From Thioclava arctica (GTDB lineage Bacteria; Pseudomonadota; Alphaproteobacteria; Rhodobacterales; Rhodobacteraceae), in NCBI RefSeq assembly GCF_040892615.1, contig NZ_JBFRYC010000002.1:500112-564111 (forward strand): a DNA stretch of 64,000 nt, read 5' to 3'. Numbering within the stretch: the first letter of the stretch is position 1; the number at the start of each line of letters is the position of its first letter. The position numbers and the translations under genes were made by a program. The notes beneath the pieces were generated by a model that was not told where the DNA came from, ran no database searches, and saw nothing but the letters and a program-made list of their open reading frames with translations. Shown piece by piece: positions 26,716-37,863 of the stretch.

Positions 26716-27547
26716 CACTCCCCCCCCGATGGGCCGCAAATCGCATGGCCGCCTCAGCATATCGGCCAATCGCCAGCCGCGCTCGTTGATGGACGAGCCG
26801 CCGCGCATCAAAGGCGCATGGACCGCGAAAATCGTGACGCTGTTCCCCGATGCGTTTCCTGGCACGCTTGGGCTTAGCCTGTTGGGCAAGGCGCGGGAAT
26901 TGGGGCTTTGGGCGCTGGAAACCATCGACCTGCGCCCGTTCGGGATCGGCAAGCATCACAATGTCGATGACACCCCCGCAGGAGGCGGCGCGGGCATGGT
27001 GCTGCGCGCCGATGTGGTGGGTGCGGCGCTGGCGCAGGCGCGCATCGGGACGCCGCAAGACCGCGCGCTTTGGCCGGTGGTTTACCTGTCGCCGCGCGGT
27101 GCCCCGCTGACGCAGGCGATGGCGCAACGCTTTGCGCAAGCCGAGGGGATGACCCTGTTATGCGGGCGATTCGAGGGCGTGGACGAGCGGGTGCTCGAAC
27201 AGTTCGGCATCGAAGAGGTCAGCATCGGGGATTTCGTTCTGACTGGCGGCGAGGTGGCTGCGCAAGTGCTGATCGACGCGACCGTGCGGCTTATCCCCGG
27301 CGTGTTGGGCAATGCGGACTCGGCCGTAGAAGAAAGCCATTCCAATGGCTTGCTGGAACATCCCCAATATACCAAGCCCGCCGAATGGGAAGGCCGCGCG
27401 ATCCCCGAAGTGCTGATGTCGGGCCATCACGGCAAGATCGAAAAATGGCGCCATGAGATGTCACAAGCGCTGACCCGTGCGCGCCGCCCCGATCTTTGGG
27501 CACAATACCTGCAAAAACAGGGCAAAACGGATGCGGGCGAGGCTTGA
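26708..27547 (+). CDS. trmD: tRNA (guanine37-N1)-methyltransferase
   Basis: A 279-residue SPOUT-class methyltransferase that makes m1G37 and prevents +1 frameshifting. The catalytic body starts near residue 38 (AKIVTLFPDAFPGTLGLSLL). Markers are RPFGIGKHHNVDDTPAGGGAGMV, LLCGRFEGVDERV, the knot SIGDFVLTGGEVAA and the C-terminal EVLMSGHHGKIEKWR. A 35-residue hydrophilic N-terminal extension is unusual; a start further inside would remove it but no better signal is visible. It overlaps the preceding gene by 8 bp. Confidence 0.95.
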   Translation: MTDTPPPMGRKSHGRLSISANRQPRSLMDEPPRIKGAWTAKIVTLFPDAFPGTLGLSLLGKARELGLWALETIDLRPFGIGKHHNVDDTPAGGGAGMVLRADVVGAALAQARIGTPQDRALWPVVYLSPRGAPLTQAMAQRFAQAEGMTLLCGRFEGVDERVLEQFGIEEVSIGDFVLTGGEVAAQVLIDATVRLIPGVLGNADSAVEESHSNGLLEHPQYTKPAEWEGRAIPEVLMSGHHGKIEKWRHEMSQALTRARRPDLWAQYLQKQGKTDAGEA

Positions 27548-27762
27548 TTTAGCCGCGCTTTGGCCGTATCACGCGCAGGTCCGGACCGGAATCGGCCCTC
27601 GGACCCTTTATTTGTGGCGTGCGGGAATTTTCTTCAACCGCGAGACGACCGCAAATCAAGGACCAAAGCGAAAGACGACCTGAACCCTCCCGGCGGGCGT
27701 GACCCTTGCGATCAAGGCCACGAACCCGATGAAGACCCGGAGCTCTGAGGCGGCGACAAACC

Positions 27763-27782
27763 TTCACGGGAAAAACCGTGAG
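27763..27782 (+). promoter_or_regulatory. hairpin in the rplS leader
   Basis: A stem TTCACGG/CCGTGAG (27763-27769/27776-27782, one G-T pair) with loop GAAAAA sits 6 nt before the Shine-Dalgarno GAAAGGA of rplS. The trmD-rplS gap is about 250 bp with no convincing gene. The hairpin could be a translational control site. Confidence 0.35.
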
Positions 27783-27800
27783 CTTATGAAAGGACTTGCG

Positions 27801-28172
27801 ATGAACCTGATCGCGCAGATCGAGGCGGAACAAATCGCCGCACTCGACAAAACTATCCCCGATTTCAAAGCCGGCGACACCGTTCGCGTGGGCTACAAAG
27901 TGACCGAGGGCACCCGCTCGCGCGTCCAGATGTACGAAGGCGTGTGCATCGCGCGCAAAGGCGGCGCAACGCTGGCCGCTTCGTTCACCGTGCGCAAGAT
28001 CTCGTTCGGCGAAGGCGTGGAACGTGTGTTCCCGCTGTATTCGACCAACATCGACTCGATCGAAGTTGTTCGCCGCGGTCGCGTGCGTCGTGCCAAGCTG
28101 TATTACCTGCGCACCCGTCGCGGTAAATCGGCCCGTATCGCCGAAGACACCAATTACAAAGCCAAAGCGTAA
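27801..28172 (+). CDS. rplS: 50S ribosomal protein L19
   Basis: A 123-residue L19 located at the 30S-50S interface. The sequence MNLIAQIEAEQIAALDKTIP, then DFKAGDTVRVGYKVTEG and SRVQMYEGVCIARKGGA, is canonical, and RRGRVRRAKLYYLR marks the C terminus. The ATG at 27801 is preceded by GAAAGGA at 6-7 nt, better than the upstream in-frame ATGs at 27699 and 27786. It is followed 11 bp later by rpmE. Confidence 0.96.
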   Translation: MNLIAQIEAEQIAALDKTIPDFKAGDTVRVGYKVTEGTRSRVQMYEGVCIARKGGATLAASFTVRKISFGEGVERVFPLYSTNIDSIEVVRRGRVRRAKLYYLRTRRGKSARIAEDTNYKAKA

Positions 28173-28183
28173 GGAGCGGGACA

Positions 28184-28405
28184 ATGAAAGCCGAAACCCA
28201 TCCCGACTACCACCAGATCACCGTCAAGATGACCGACGGGACCGAGTACCAGACGCGCACCACCTGGGGTGCCGAGGGTGCAACCATGACGCTCGACATC
28301 GACCCGACCTCGCACCCGGCGTGGAACGGCGGCAGCTCGCGCCTGTTGGATACCGGCGGTCGCGTGTCGAAGTTCAAAAACAAATATGCTGGTCTGGGCT
28401 TCTAA
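28184..28405 (+). CDS. rpmE: 50S ribosomal protein L31
   Basis: A 73-residue L31 (MKAETHPDYHQITVKMTDGT ... LDTGGRVSKFKNKYAG). The CxxC zinc ligands of type A L31 are missing: no Cys is present, so this is the zinc-free C-minus form. Start follows AAGGAG. It ends the operon just before a strong terminator. Confidence 0.95.
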   Translation: MKAETHPDYHQITVKMTDGTEYQTRTTWGAEGATMTLDIDPTSHPAWNGGSSRLLDTGGRVSKFKNKYAGLGF

Positions 28406-28427
28406 GCCGACCCATATGTTTCGAACC

Positions 28428-28455
28428 AAGGGCGCCTTTCGGGGCGCCCTTTTTC
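28428..28455 (+). terminator. intrinsic terminator of the rplS-rpmE transcript
   Basis: Perfect 9-bp arms AAGGGCGCC (28428-28436) and GGCGCCCTT (28443-28451) with a 6-nt loop are followed by T residues, 23 bp after rpmE. Confidence 0.85.
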
Positions 28456-28597
28456 ATGGCTCGCGCCGACGGCCCTGTTATCTTCTGGGGGCTGCGACAT
28501 GTGCGCGGAGATGCATGCACTGACGCACCGCGCCCCCTAGCCCTCACGCCAAAACCCTTGTAAACCCTCGCCAAACACATCCGATCAAGGGGCTTTC

Positions 28598-30307
28598 ATG
28601 GCGCGTCATCTGATTACCTCCGCTATTCCCTATATCAACGGGATCAAGCATCTGGGCAATCTCGTGGGCAGTCAGTTGCCCGCCGATCTGTTCGCCCGCT
28701 ATCAGCGCGCGCGTGGCCATGAGGTGATGTTCATCTGCGCTACGGACGAACACGGCACGCCTGCCGAACTGGCCGCCGCCAAAGCAGGCAAGCCGGTGGC
28801 CGAATATTGCACCGAGATGCACGAGGTGCAGGCCGAGATCGCGCGCGGCTTCAAGCTGAGCTTTGATCACTTCGGGCGTTCTTCCAGTGCGCAAAACCGC
28901 AAGCTGACACAACATTTCGCCGTGCAACTTGCCAAGGCCGGGTTGCTGCGTGAAGTGACCGAAAAGCAGATGTATTCCAAGGCCGATGGCCGCTTTCTGC
29001 CGGACCGCTATATCGAGGGCACCTGCCCCAATTGCGGCTTTGAAAGCGCGCGCGGCGATCAATGTGACAATTGCACCAAGCAGCTTGATCCGGTCGATCT
29101 GATCAACCCGCATTCGGTGATTTCCGGCTCGACCGATCTGGAACTGCGCGAGACCAAGCACCTGTTCCTGCGCCAATCGGCGATGAAGGATCAACTGGAT
29201 GCGTGGATCGATAGCAAGACCGATTGGCCGATCCTGACCACCTCGATTGCCAAGAAATGGCTGCATGATGGCGACGGCTTGCAAGATCGCGGCATCACGC
29301 GCGACCTGAGCTGGGGCGTGCCTGCGCAATTTGAGGGCGCGCCGTGGTCAGGCATGGAAGGCAAGGTTTTCTACGTCTGGTTCGACGCGCCAATCGAATA
29401 TCTGGCGGCGACGCAGGAATGGGCCGACAAGACCGGCGGCGATTGGGAGCGCTGGTGGCGCACCGACAAGGGCGCCGATGACGTGACCTACACGGAATTC
29501 ATGGGCAAGGATAACGTGCCCTTCCACACGCTGTCTTTCCCGGCGACGATTTTGGGCTCGAACGAGCCGTGGAAGCTGGTCGATTACATCAAATCGTTCA
29601 ACTACCTGAACTATGATGGCGGCCAATTCTCGACCTCGCGTGGGCGCGGCGTGTTCATGGATCAGGCGCTGGAAATCCTGCCCGCCGATTACTGGCGCTG
29701 GTGGCTGCTAAGCCATGCGCCCGAAAGCGCGGATAGCGAGTTCACTTGGGAGAACTTCCAGACTTCGGTGAACAAGGATCTGGCTGATGTGCTGGGCAAT
29801 TTCGTCAGCCGCATCACCAAGTTCACCCGCTCCAAATTCGGCGAAGCGTTGCCCGAAGGTGGCGCATGGGGCGAGCAGGAAGACACGCTGATCGACGAAT
29901 TGACCACCCGCATCCGGGCCTATGAAACCCATATGGAAGCGATGGACATTCGCAAATCCGCCGCTGAATTGCGCGCGATCTGGGTGGCCGGGAACGAGTA
30001 TCTGCAAGCCTCGGCCCCTTGGTCGGCGTTCAAAACCGATCCCGACCGGGCTGCAGCGATTGCGCGCCTCGCGCTGAATTTGATCCCGCTTTATGCGGTG
30101 CTGTCTGCGCCGTTCATCCCGGATGCTGCAGATAGCATGCTGGGCGCGATGCAGACCGAGGATCGCAGCTGGCCTCAGGATGTGAAGGCTGCGCTGGCCG
30201 CCCTACCCGCAGGTCATGCCTTCACCACGCCCGAGGTTCTGTTTCGCAAGATCGCAGATGAGGAGCGCGAAGACTGGCAAAAACGCTTTGCCGGAACGCG
30301 CGACTGA
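28598..30307 (+). CDS. metG: methionyl-tRNA synthetase
   Basis: A 569-residue class I synthetase. The HIGH-equivalent is in ITSAIPYINGIKHLGNLVG, the zinc knuckle is CPNCGFESARGDQCDNC near residue 145, and the KMSKS-equivalent is the degenerate FSTSRGRG near 345. The anticodon-binding helical domain follows. There is no C-terminal tRNA-binding EMAP domain. ATG at 28598 starts the canonical MARHLITSAIPY. Transcribed alone after the rpmE terminator. Confidence 0.96.
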   Translation: MARHLITSAIPYINGIKHLGNLVGSQLPADLFARYQRARGHEVMFICATDEHGTPAELAAAKAGKPVAEYCTEMHEVQAEIARGFKLSFDHFGRSSSAQNRKLTQHFAVQLAKAGLLREVTEKQMYSKADGRFLPDRYIEGTCPNCGFESARGDQCDNCTKQLDPVDLINPHSVISGSTDLELRETKHLFLRQSAMKDQLDAWIDSKTDWPILTTSIAKKWLHDGDGLQDRGITRDLSWGVPAQFEGAPWSGMEGKVFYVWFDAPIEYLAATQEWADKTGGDWERWWRTDKGADDVTYTEFMGKDNVPFHTLSFPATILGSNEPWKLVDYIKSFNYLNYDGGQFSTSRGRGVFMDQALEILPADYWRWWLLSHAPESADSEFTWENFQTSVNKDLADVLGNFVSRITKFTRSKFGEALPEGGAWGEQEDTLIDELTTRIRAYETHMEAMDIRKSAAELRAIWVAGNEYLQASAPWSAFKTDPDRAAAIARLALNLIPLYAVLSAPFIPDAADSMLGAMQTEDRSWPQDVKAALAALPAGHAFTTPEVLFRKIADEEREDWQKRFAGTRD

Positions 30308-30392
30308 GAACGCCAAACGCAGACCGCGCTGCGTAAACGCTTTGCAAAAGGCGCGATTTGCGGCACTCTCGTGCAAAAAGCAGGAGCAGGCC

Positions 30393-30425
30393 ATGATCGT
30401 TTCACACACGCAAAGTCCTAGCTGA
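30393..30425 (+). CDS. 10-residue ORF overlapping a small membrane protein gene
   Basis: MIVSHTQSPS is read from an ATG with CAGGAG about 6 nt upstream. Its TGA overlaps the next ATG as TGATG, an arrangement used for translational coupling. Too short for homology; it may be a leader peptide for the following 52-residue protein or a chance ORF. Confidence 0.3.
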   Translation: MIVSHTQSPS

Positions 30426-30583
30426 TGGGACCGTTTTTTGGCGTTCTGACCATGGCGGGATCGCGACTGGTCTTCACAAGCCTCGCCCTCGTGATCTGGC
30501 TGATCTCGCGGCCCGGCGGCTGGGCCGTTTTGGTGGTATTGGTGTTGCTCGCGCTCAGGGTCCTCCCCAATGCGTCACATTAA
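30425..30583 (+). CDS. small membrane protein (52 aa)
   Basis: MGPFFGVLTMAGSRLVFTSL continues into two hydrophobic stretches (residues 14-28 and 33-46), giving a likely two-helix inner-membrane peptide. It has no ribosome-binding site of its own but overlaps the stop of the upstream 10-codon ORF. Not recognised. It precedes qmcA by 51 bp on the same strand. Confidence 0.4.
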   Translation: MGPFFGVLTMAGSRLVFTSLALVIWLISRPGGWAVLVVLVLLALRVLPNASH

Positions 30584-30634
30584 GGCTATACTCGCGCTCA
30601 ATAGGCAAATCAGCAAATAATCCACGGGATAAGA

Positions 30635-31516
30635 ATGAACATTATCGAATTACTGGGCGGCGGCGACATCGTGATGATTGCCATCGCAGTCTTCCTGATC
30701 ATTTGCGTCTTTCTGGGCGTGCGGATCGTGCCGCAATCTGAAAAATATGTCGTTGAACGCTTTGGGCGACTGCGCTCGGTGCTGGGGCCGGGGCTCAACT
30801 TTATCGTGCCGTTTCTGGACCGCGTTCCGCATAAAATCTCGATCCTTGAACGCCAGTTACCCAATGCGATGCAAGACGGGATCACCGCCGATAACGTGCT
30901 GGTCAAGGTCGAAACCTCGGTCTTTTATCGCATCATCGAGCCGGAAAAGACTGTCTATCGTATCCGCGATGTTGATGCAGCGATTGCCACGACTGTAGCG
31001 GGGATCGTGCGCTCGGAAATCGGCGTTCTGGAACTCGACGAGGTGCAATCGAACCGCGCGCAACTGATCTCCAAAGTGCGCGAGCAGGTCGCCGCGATGG
31101 TCGATGATTGGGGGATCGAGGTGACGCGCGCCGAGGTGCTCGACGTAAATCTCGACGAGGCGACACGCGCCGCGATGATGCAGCAGCTCAACGCTGAGCG
31201 TGCACGCCGCGCCACCGTGACCGAGGCCGAAGGGCGCAAGCGCGCGGTCGAGCTGGACGCCGAAGCAAAATTGTTTCAGGCGCAAAAAGAGGCGGAGGCC
31301 CGTCGCATCACCGCCGATGCCGAAGCCTATGCAACCGAAGTCGTCGCAGTGGCCATCGCCAAAAATGGGCTCGCGGCTGCGCAATATCAGGTGGCTTTGA
31401 AGCAGGTCGATGCGATTGCGCAGGTCGCCAAGGGTGAGGGCAAGCAGACCATTATTCTGCCCGCCGCCGCCCTCGAGGCCTTTACGGACGCCTTCCACTT
31501 GTTAGGGAAAAAGTGA
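30635..31516 (+). CDS. SPFH/band 7 membrane protein (QmcA/stomatin family)
   Basis: A 293-residue protein with one N-terminal membrane helix (IVMIAIAVFLIICVFLGVRI). The prohibitin-like SPFH domain runs from residue 28 (VPQSEKYVVERFGRLRSVLGPGLNFIVP) to about 200, and the coiled-coil Ala/Glu-rich C terminus ends QTIILPAAALEAFTDAF. Such proteins form membrane microdomain assemblies and bind FtsH or NfeD partners. Its TGA overlaps the nfeD-like ATG (TGATG). Confidence 0.9.
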   Translation: MNIIELLGGGDIVMIAIAVFLIICVFLGVRIVPQSEKYVVERFGRLRSVLGPGLNFIVPFLDRVPHKISILERQLPNAMQDGITADNVLVKVETSVFYRIIEPEKTVYRIRDVDAAIATTVAGIVRSEIGVLELDEVQSNRAQLISKVREQVAAMVDDWGIEVTRAEVLDVNLDEATRAAMMQQLNAERARRATVTEAEGRKRAVELDAEAKLFQAQKEAEARRITADAEAYATEVVAVAIAKNGLAAAQYQVALKQVDAIAQVAKGEGKQTIILPAAALEAFTDAFHLLGKK

Positions 31517-31791
31517 TGGAATACTGGCAGCAAGGTTGGGTATGGGTCGTCGCGGGCGTGGTGCTGGGCGTGTTGGAAATGCTCATCCCCGGCTTTGTGT
31601 TTTTAGGCTTTGCAATTGGGGCGGTGGTCGTGGGGGCGCTGATCTGGATCGGAGTTCTGGGCCATTATGTGCCGCTGACCTTGCTGATTTTCGCCGCGAT
31701 TTCTGTTTTGAGCTGGCTGGTGCTGCGCCGGATCATGGGCGTGCGCCATGGTCAGACCAAGGTCTGGGATCGCGACATCAACGATAACTGA
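31516..31791 (+). CDS. NfeD-family membrane protein (short form)
   Basis: A 91-residue protein with two to three membrane helices (WVWVVAGVVLGVLEMLIPGF; AIGAVVVGALIWIGVLG; PLTLLIFAAISVLSWLVLRR). It lacks the protease domain of long NfeD and retains little of the OB-fold tail. It overlaps the SPFH gene at TGATG; such pairs are widely conserved and the products interact in the inner membrane. Confidence 0.85.
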   Translation: MEYWQQGWVWVVAGVVLGVLEMLIPGFVFLGFAIGAVVVGALIWIGVLGHYVPLTLLIFAAISVLSWLVLRRIMGVRHGQTKVWDRDINDN

Positions 31792-32025
31792 GCCGCTGTG
31801 ATGGAACGTGCGCGAACAGGGTAGCGTTTCTGTGTCAGTTGTAGCGGTCGAGATTGGCTCAAAGGCATAGGCACAGCTGGCCCATTCTGGCCAGTTTCGC
31901 AAAATGGAAGCGGCGCTCATTGGAGCGTCGTTTTGCCATCAGCCGATGCCCGCCTATCTGCAAGACGCATAGGGAACGCGGCGCGCGTCTCGGCGTTCAT
32001 ACCACGACACAACTCGGGAACTGGC

Positions 32026-32265
32026 ATGATGCGGACATCTTCACGACAGACCAATATTGGTGGGCTTATCCTGACGTTCATAGCGCTTATTTTGGCGCTG
32101 GGCGTGGTCATCTGGCTGATCGCCGACACGCCGCTGGATGGCGGGGCGCAGGTGGCCACCGATCCCCCCGCCTATAAGCAGATCACGGATAAAACCGATG
32201 CGACTGTGACCGTGTCGCCCAATCCGAAAGGTGGGGTGACGGCGGATAGGACGAAAACTCAGTAG
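32026..32265 (+). CDS. small single-span membrane protein (79 aa)
   Basis: MMRTSSRQTNIGGLILTFIA begins a short cytoplasmic N terminus followed by one strongly hydrophobic helix (residues 12-34) and a hydrophilic Thr/Asp-rich tail. This fits a membrane-anchored periplasmic peptide. GGGAACTGGC lies upstream as a weak ribosome-binding site. Not recognised; it sits between the nfeD-like gene and convergent pyrF. Confidence 0.5.
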   Translation: MMRTSSRQTNIGGLILTFIALILALGVVIWLIADTPLDGGAQVATDPPAYKQITDKTDATVTVSPNPKGGVTADRTKTQ

Positions 32266-32273
32266 ATGCTTGA

Positions 32274-32987
32274 TCAGCGCGCGCGCAGTTCGGCCACGAT
32301 CGCCTCGGCAGCGGCGCGCGGATCGCCGGCGCGATGAATGGGGCGGCCAACCACGATGTGATCTGCGCCCGCGGCCACGGCTGATGCGGGCGTTGCGATG
32401 CGCTTCTGATCCCCCAGATCAGCCCCGGCCGGACGCACGCCGGGTGTCACGATCAGCTTGCCTGCCGCCTCGGGCAAGGCGCGGATCAGCGCCGCTTCCT
32501 GAGGGCTGGCGATAACGCCATCGGCGCCCGCCTCAAAAGCGCGCCCCGCCCGTTCGACCACCAGATCGGCAATATCACCCGGCTTGATCAGCGCGCCATC
32601 CAGATCGGCGCGATCCAGCGAGGTCAGAATCGTCACCGCGAGAATTTTCATATCCTTGCCAGCGGCGCCTTGCTTGGCCGCGTTCACGACATAGGGGTCG
32701 CCATGCACGGTCAGGAAATCCAGATCGAACTGCGCCAAGCCGCGCACCGCAGCCTCCACCGTTGCGCCAATGTCAAACAGCTTCATATCAAGGAAAATAC
32801 GTTTGCCCTGATCGAGTTTCAGTTCGGTCGCGAGCGCAAGCCCGCCCCCCGTCAGCATTCCCAACCCGATCTTGTAAAACGACACCGCATCACCCAGCCG
32901 ATTGGCCAGCAAAAGCCCCTCATGGGCATTGGGCACGTCAAGCGCCACGATCAAGCGGTCATCTGCGGGCAAGGTTTGATCGGTCAT
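32274..32987 (-). CDS. pyrF: orotidine 5'-phosphate decarboxylase
   Basis: A 237-residue enzyme catalysing the last step of UMP synthesis. LIVALDVPNAHEG starts the barrel, the catalytic DxKxxD tetrad is in IFLDMKLFDIGATVE near residue 62, and the phosphate loop GVRPAGADLGDQKR lies near residue 180. The ATG at 32987 follows AAAGGAG; the 33029 extension is unlikely. It is convergent with the small membrane protein gene. Confidence 0.96.
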   Translation of the reverse strand: MTDQTLPADDRLIVALDVPNAHEGLLLANRLGDAVSFYKIGLGMLTGGGLALATELKLDQGKRIFLDMKLFDIGATVEAAVRGLAQFDLDFLTVHGDPYVVNAAKQGAAGKDMKILAVTILTSLDRADLDGALIKPGDIADLVVERAGRAFEAGADGVIASPQEAALIRALPEAAGKLIVTPGVRPAGADLGDQKRIATPASAVAAGADHIVVGRPIHRAGDPRAAAEAIVAELRAR

Positions 32988-33059
32988 CAGGGCGCTCCTT
33001 TCGCGGGTCGCCCCCCTGATGGGGGGCAATCGCGCCTAGGTCAAGCGCAGCATCAGCGT

Positions 33060-33269
33060 TTACAGCCCACCGATGCCGCGACGCTGCGCCTCGCGCGTCA
33101 GCGCGCGGGCGAGTTGGCCGTAACTGATGCGTTCGTTTGCTTCAACAAGAACGGGAATGCGCAGCGGTTGCGCCAGTCCGGGGGTGAAAAATTCCACCAC
33201 CGCTTCAAATTGGCGCTGCGCGGCGTTATAGATAAGGTGGGCAATATGGGCGGCGCTGGCATGGTGCAT
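33060..33269 (-). CDS. conserved-looking small hypothetical protein
   Basis: A 69-residue protein (MHHASAAHIAHLIYNAAQRQ; VVEFFTPGLAQPLRIPVLVE; GQLARALTREAQRRGI). The composition and codon pattern look coding, and GGAG lies 9 nt upstream of the ATG at 33269. A start nine codons earlier at 33296 (MITRLEIGH) is an alternative. I do not recognise the family. It is upstream of pyrF on the same strand with a 72-bp gap. Confidence 0.55.
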   Translation of the reverse strand: MHHASAAHIAHLIYNAAQRQFEAVVEFFTPGLAQPLRIPVLVEANERISYGQLARALTREAQRRGIGGL

Positions 33270-33377
33270 GTGACCTATCTCCAAGCGGGTGATCATGGTT
33301 GTCCCAAGGTAAACGCCAATGCTTACCAATTGGTTTCCAACTGCGACGAAATTTCCGGGTCCGCCGCGCGATATCCT

Positions 33378-33406
33378 CTTGAAGCGCCCCTGCCCCGAGC
33401 CCATTT
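33378..33406 (+). promoter_or_regulatory. candidate heat-shock (RpoH) promoter of clpB
   Basis: CTTGAA (33378-33383), a 16-nt spacer and CCCATTT (33400-33406) match the sigma-32 pattern CTTGAA-N-CCCAT. The start site would lie about 70 nt before clpB, a typical RpoH target. Confidence 0.45.
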
Positions 33407-33483
33407 CTTGTTCGAGACCCGGCCAGTGGGTGCCTTTTCAGGGCCCGAAATTTTCCGGGGGCTTTATCAAAAAGGAGAGACCG

Positions 33484-36105
<2,622 letters not shown>

Positions 36106-36111
36106 TTGAAA

Positions 36112-36171
36112 CCAGCCGGGGGGCTCTGCCCCCCGGACCCCTCGGGATATTTGCGTCAAGAGGAAGATGAC
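36112..36171 (+). repeat. extragenic GC palindrome, copy A (Rhodobacteraceae type)
   Basis: Nine-bp perfect arms CCGGGGGGC/GCCCCCCGG (36116-36124/36128-36136) are followed by the signature CCCCTCGGGATATTT and a CAAGAGGAAGA tail. The same signature recurs in the opposite orientation at 58962-59027. I recall this element as abundant between genes in roseobacters. Confidence 0.7.
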
Positions 36172-36202
36172 GTAAAAGATCGGCTTGGAGAATGTCTGAG
36201 TC

Positions 36203-37480
36203 ATGCCCGCACTTTGCCGAGATTGCCTAGCCACTTTCGAGCACGCGCCCCCGCGCTGCCCGCACTGTGCGCGCACACGCATCCTGTCCCATCCCGAACT
36301 GTTCGAGCTGTCGATCGCGCATATTGACTGCGACAGTTTTTATGCGTCGGTCGAAAAGCGCGATGATCCCTCGCTGAGCGCGAAGCCAGTGATCGTGGGG
36401 GGCGGCACGCGGGGTGTGGTCACCACCTGCTGCTATATCGCGCGGATTTCGGGTGTACGCTCGGCAATGCCGATGTTTCAGGCGCGCAAGCTGTGCCCCG
36501 ATGCGGTGATCATCAAGCCGCGCATGGATCATTACGTTGCCGTCTCGCGCCAGATTCGCGCCCGGATGGCGGCGCTTACCCCACAGATTGAACCGCTCTC
36601 GCTGGATGAGGCCTTTCTTGATCTGACCGGCACCACCAAGCTGCACAACGCCCCCCCGGCGCTGCAAATGGCCCGGCTGGCGCGCGCGATTGAAACCGAG
36701 GTGGGCGTCAGTGCATCGGTTGGACTGTCGCATAACAAGTTTCTCGCCAAGATCGCCTCGGATCTTGATAAGCCGCGCGGGTTTTCGGTGATCGGACGGG
36801 CCGATACCGAGACTTTTCTGCGCGACAAGCCAGTGGGGATTTTATGGGGGGTCGGGGCGGCAACGCGTGCGGCTTTGGGGCGCGCTGGCATCCGCACGCT
36901 GGCCGATATTCGCCGCGCGGGTCAGGATCGGCTGGTTGCGCGGTTTGGCGCAACCGGGGCGCGGCTATTTGAGTTGGCACATGGGCGTGACAGCCGTCAA
37001 ATCACCCCCGATGCGCCCATCAAATCGGTGTCCAACGAGACCACTTTCGCCACGGATATGACCGAACGCGCAGAGCTTTTGGCGCAGCTTTGGCATATGT
37101 CGCAAAAGGTCTCTGCACGTATGAAAGCGCGCGAAATTGCCGGGCGCACCGTTACGCTCAAACTCAAGCGCGCCGATTTTTCCTCGCTCACGCGGCAAAC
37201 CCAGCTTGAAGAGCCAAGCCAGTTGGCCGACACGCTGTATCGCGCGGGCGAGCGCCTGTTTAATGCGCTGCCGCCCGCCATGGCCTATCGCTTGATCGGG
37301 ATCGGATTTTCAGACCTTTGCGCCGCGGATGGGCGTGATCCGGTGGGCGATCTGCTTGATCCGCAGGCTAGCAAACGCGCGGGCGCTGAACGCGCCGCAG
37401 ATGCGATTCGCGCGCGCTTTGGCGACACGGCGATCAACACCGGGCGCGGACTAACTGCGAAAGATAAAAATTCGGGCTGA
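36203..37480 (+). CDS. dinB: DNA polymerase IV (Y family) with N-terminal zinc-finger-like extension
   Basis: A 425-residue error-prone translesion polymerase. The Y-family core begins at residue 36 with AHIDCDSFYASVEKRDDP and has SLDEAFLDLTG near 133. The little-finger domain runs from about 265. Ahead of the core, residues 1-25 carry two Cys pairs (CRDC and CPHC) that could bind zinc. No clear C-terminal beta-clamp motif is visible. ATG at 36203 keeps the Cys pairs in frame; starting at the core would lose them. Confidence 0.9.
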   Translation: MPALCRDCLATFEHAPPRCPHCARTRILSHPELFELSIAHIDCDSFYASVEKRDDPSLSAKPVIVGGGTRGVVTTCCYIARISGVRSAMPMFQARKLCPDAVIIKPRMDHYVAVSRQIRARMAALTPQIEPLSLDEAFLDLTGTTKLHNAPPALQMARLARAIETEVGVSASVGLSHNKFLAKIASDLDKPRGFSVIGRADTETFLRDKPVGILWGVGAATRAALGRAGIRTLADIRRAGQDRLVARFGATGARLFELAHGRDSRQITPDAPIKSVSNETTFATDMTERAELLAQLWHMSQKVSARMKAREIAGRTVTLKLKRADFSSLTRQTQLEEPSQLADTLYRAGERLFNALPPAMAYRLIGIGFSDLCAADGRDPVGDLLDPQASKRAGAERAADAIRARFGDTAINTGRGLTAKDKNSG

Positions 37481-37551
37481 TCTGGCAATCTTTACGCGAT
37501 CTTCACCCCCCGATACGCACCATCGCCAGACGACATGCGAAGGGCGGATTG

Positions 37552-37857
37552 ATGAGCAAACCTCTTGACCATGCGCTGCGCACCGCGATTGGTGCGCATG
37601 CCCCTTGGAAGATTGAGCTAAAGGCGAGGGTGGCTTTGGGATTTCCTCAGGCACCCGTGAAGACGCGAAATTTTGTTAAATCAATCGCTTGCACCATGCG
37701 TTCCATCAAACTGTCGGGAAGAAAATCAGTGCGGTTGAGCAGCGCAACGACAGTTTGGCCGGCAGCTTCTCGCGGCGGATTTCATGCCATAATCTGGCCA
37801 TCTGATGTCGCAGCTGAAAAACTGGCTCGCGAGGTCAAGGCGCTTTACGCAGCCTAG
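37552..37857 (+). pseudogene. decayed CZB (chemoreceptor zinc-binding) domain gene
   Basis: The start MSKPLDHALRTAIGAHAPWK resembles the zinc-binding CZB helix (AH..WK..L). The rest of the reading frame does not look like CZB. In the +2 frame, however, EDAKFC then RLHHAFHQTVGKKI appears, matching the later CZB pattern (Cys-containing loop; H..FH), interrupted by a TAA. The central C-x-x-G-x-W segment is missing. The most economical reading is an internal deletion plus frameshift, leaving a 101-codon open frame that starts normally. Confidence 0.45.
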
Positions 37858-37863
37858 AACCAC

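Noticed and set aside
27531..27683. 50-codon frame overlapping the end of trmD (MRARLDLAALWPYHAQ...)
   Set aside because: No ribosome-binding site, overlaps trmD out of frame, and no recognisable family; treated as the rplS leader region.
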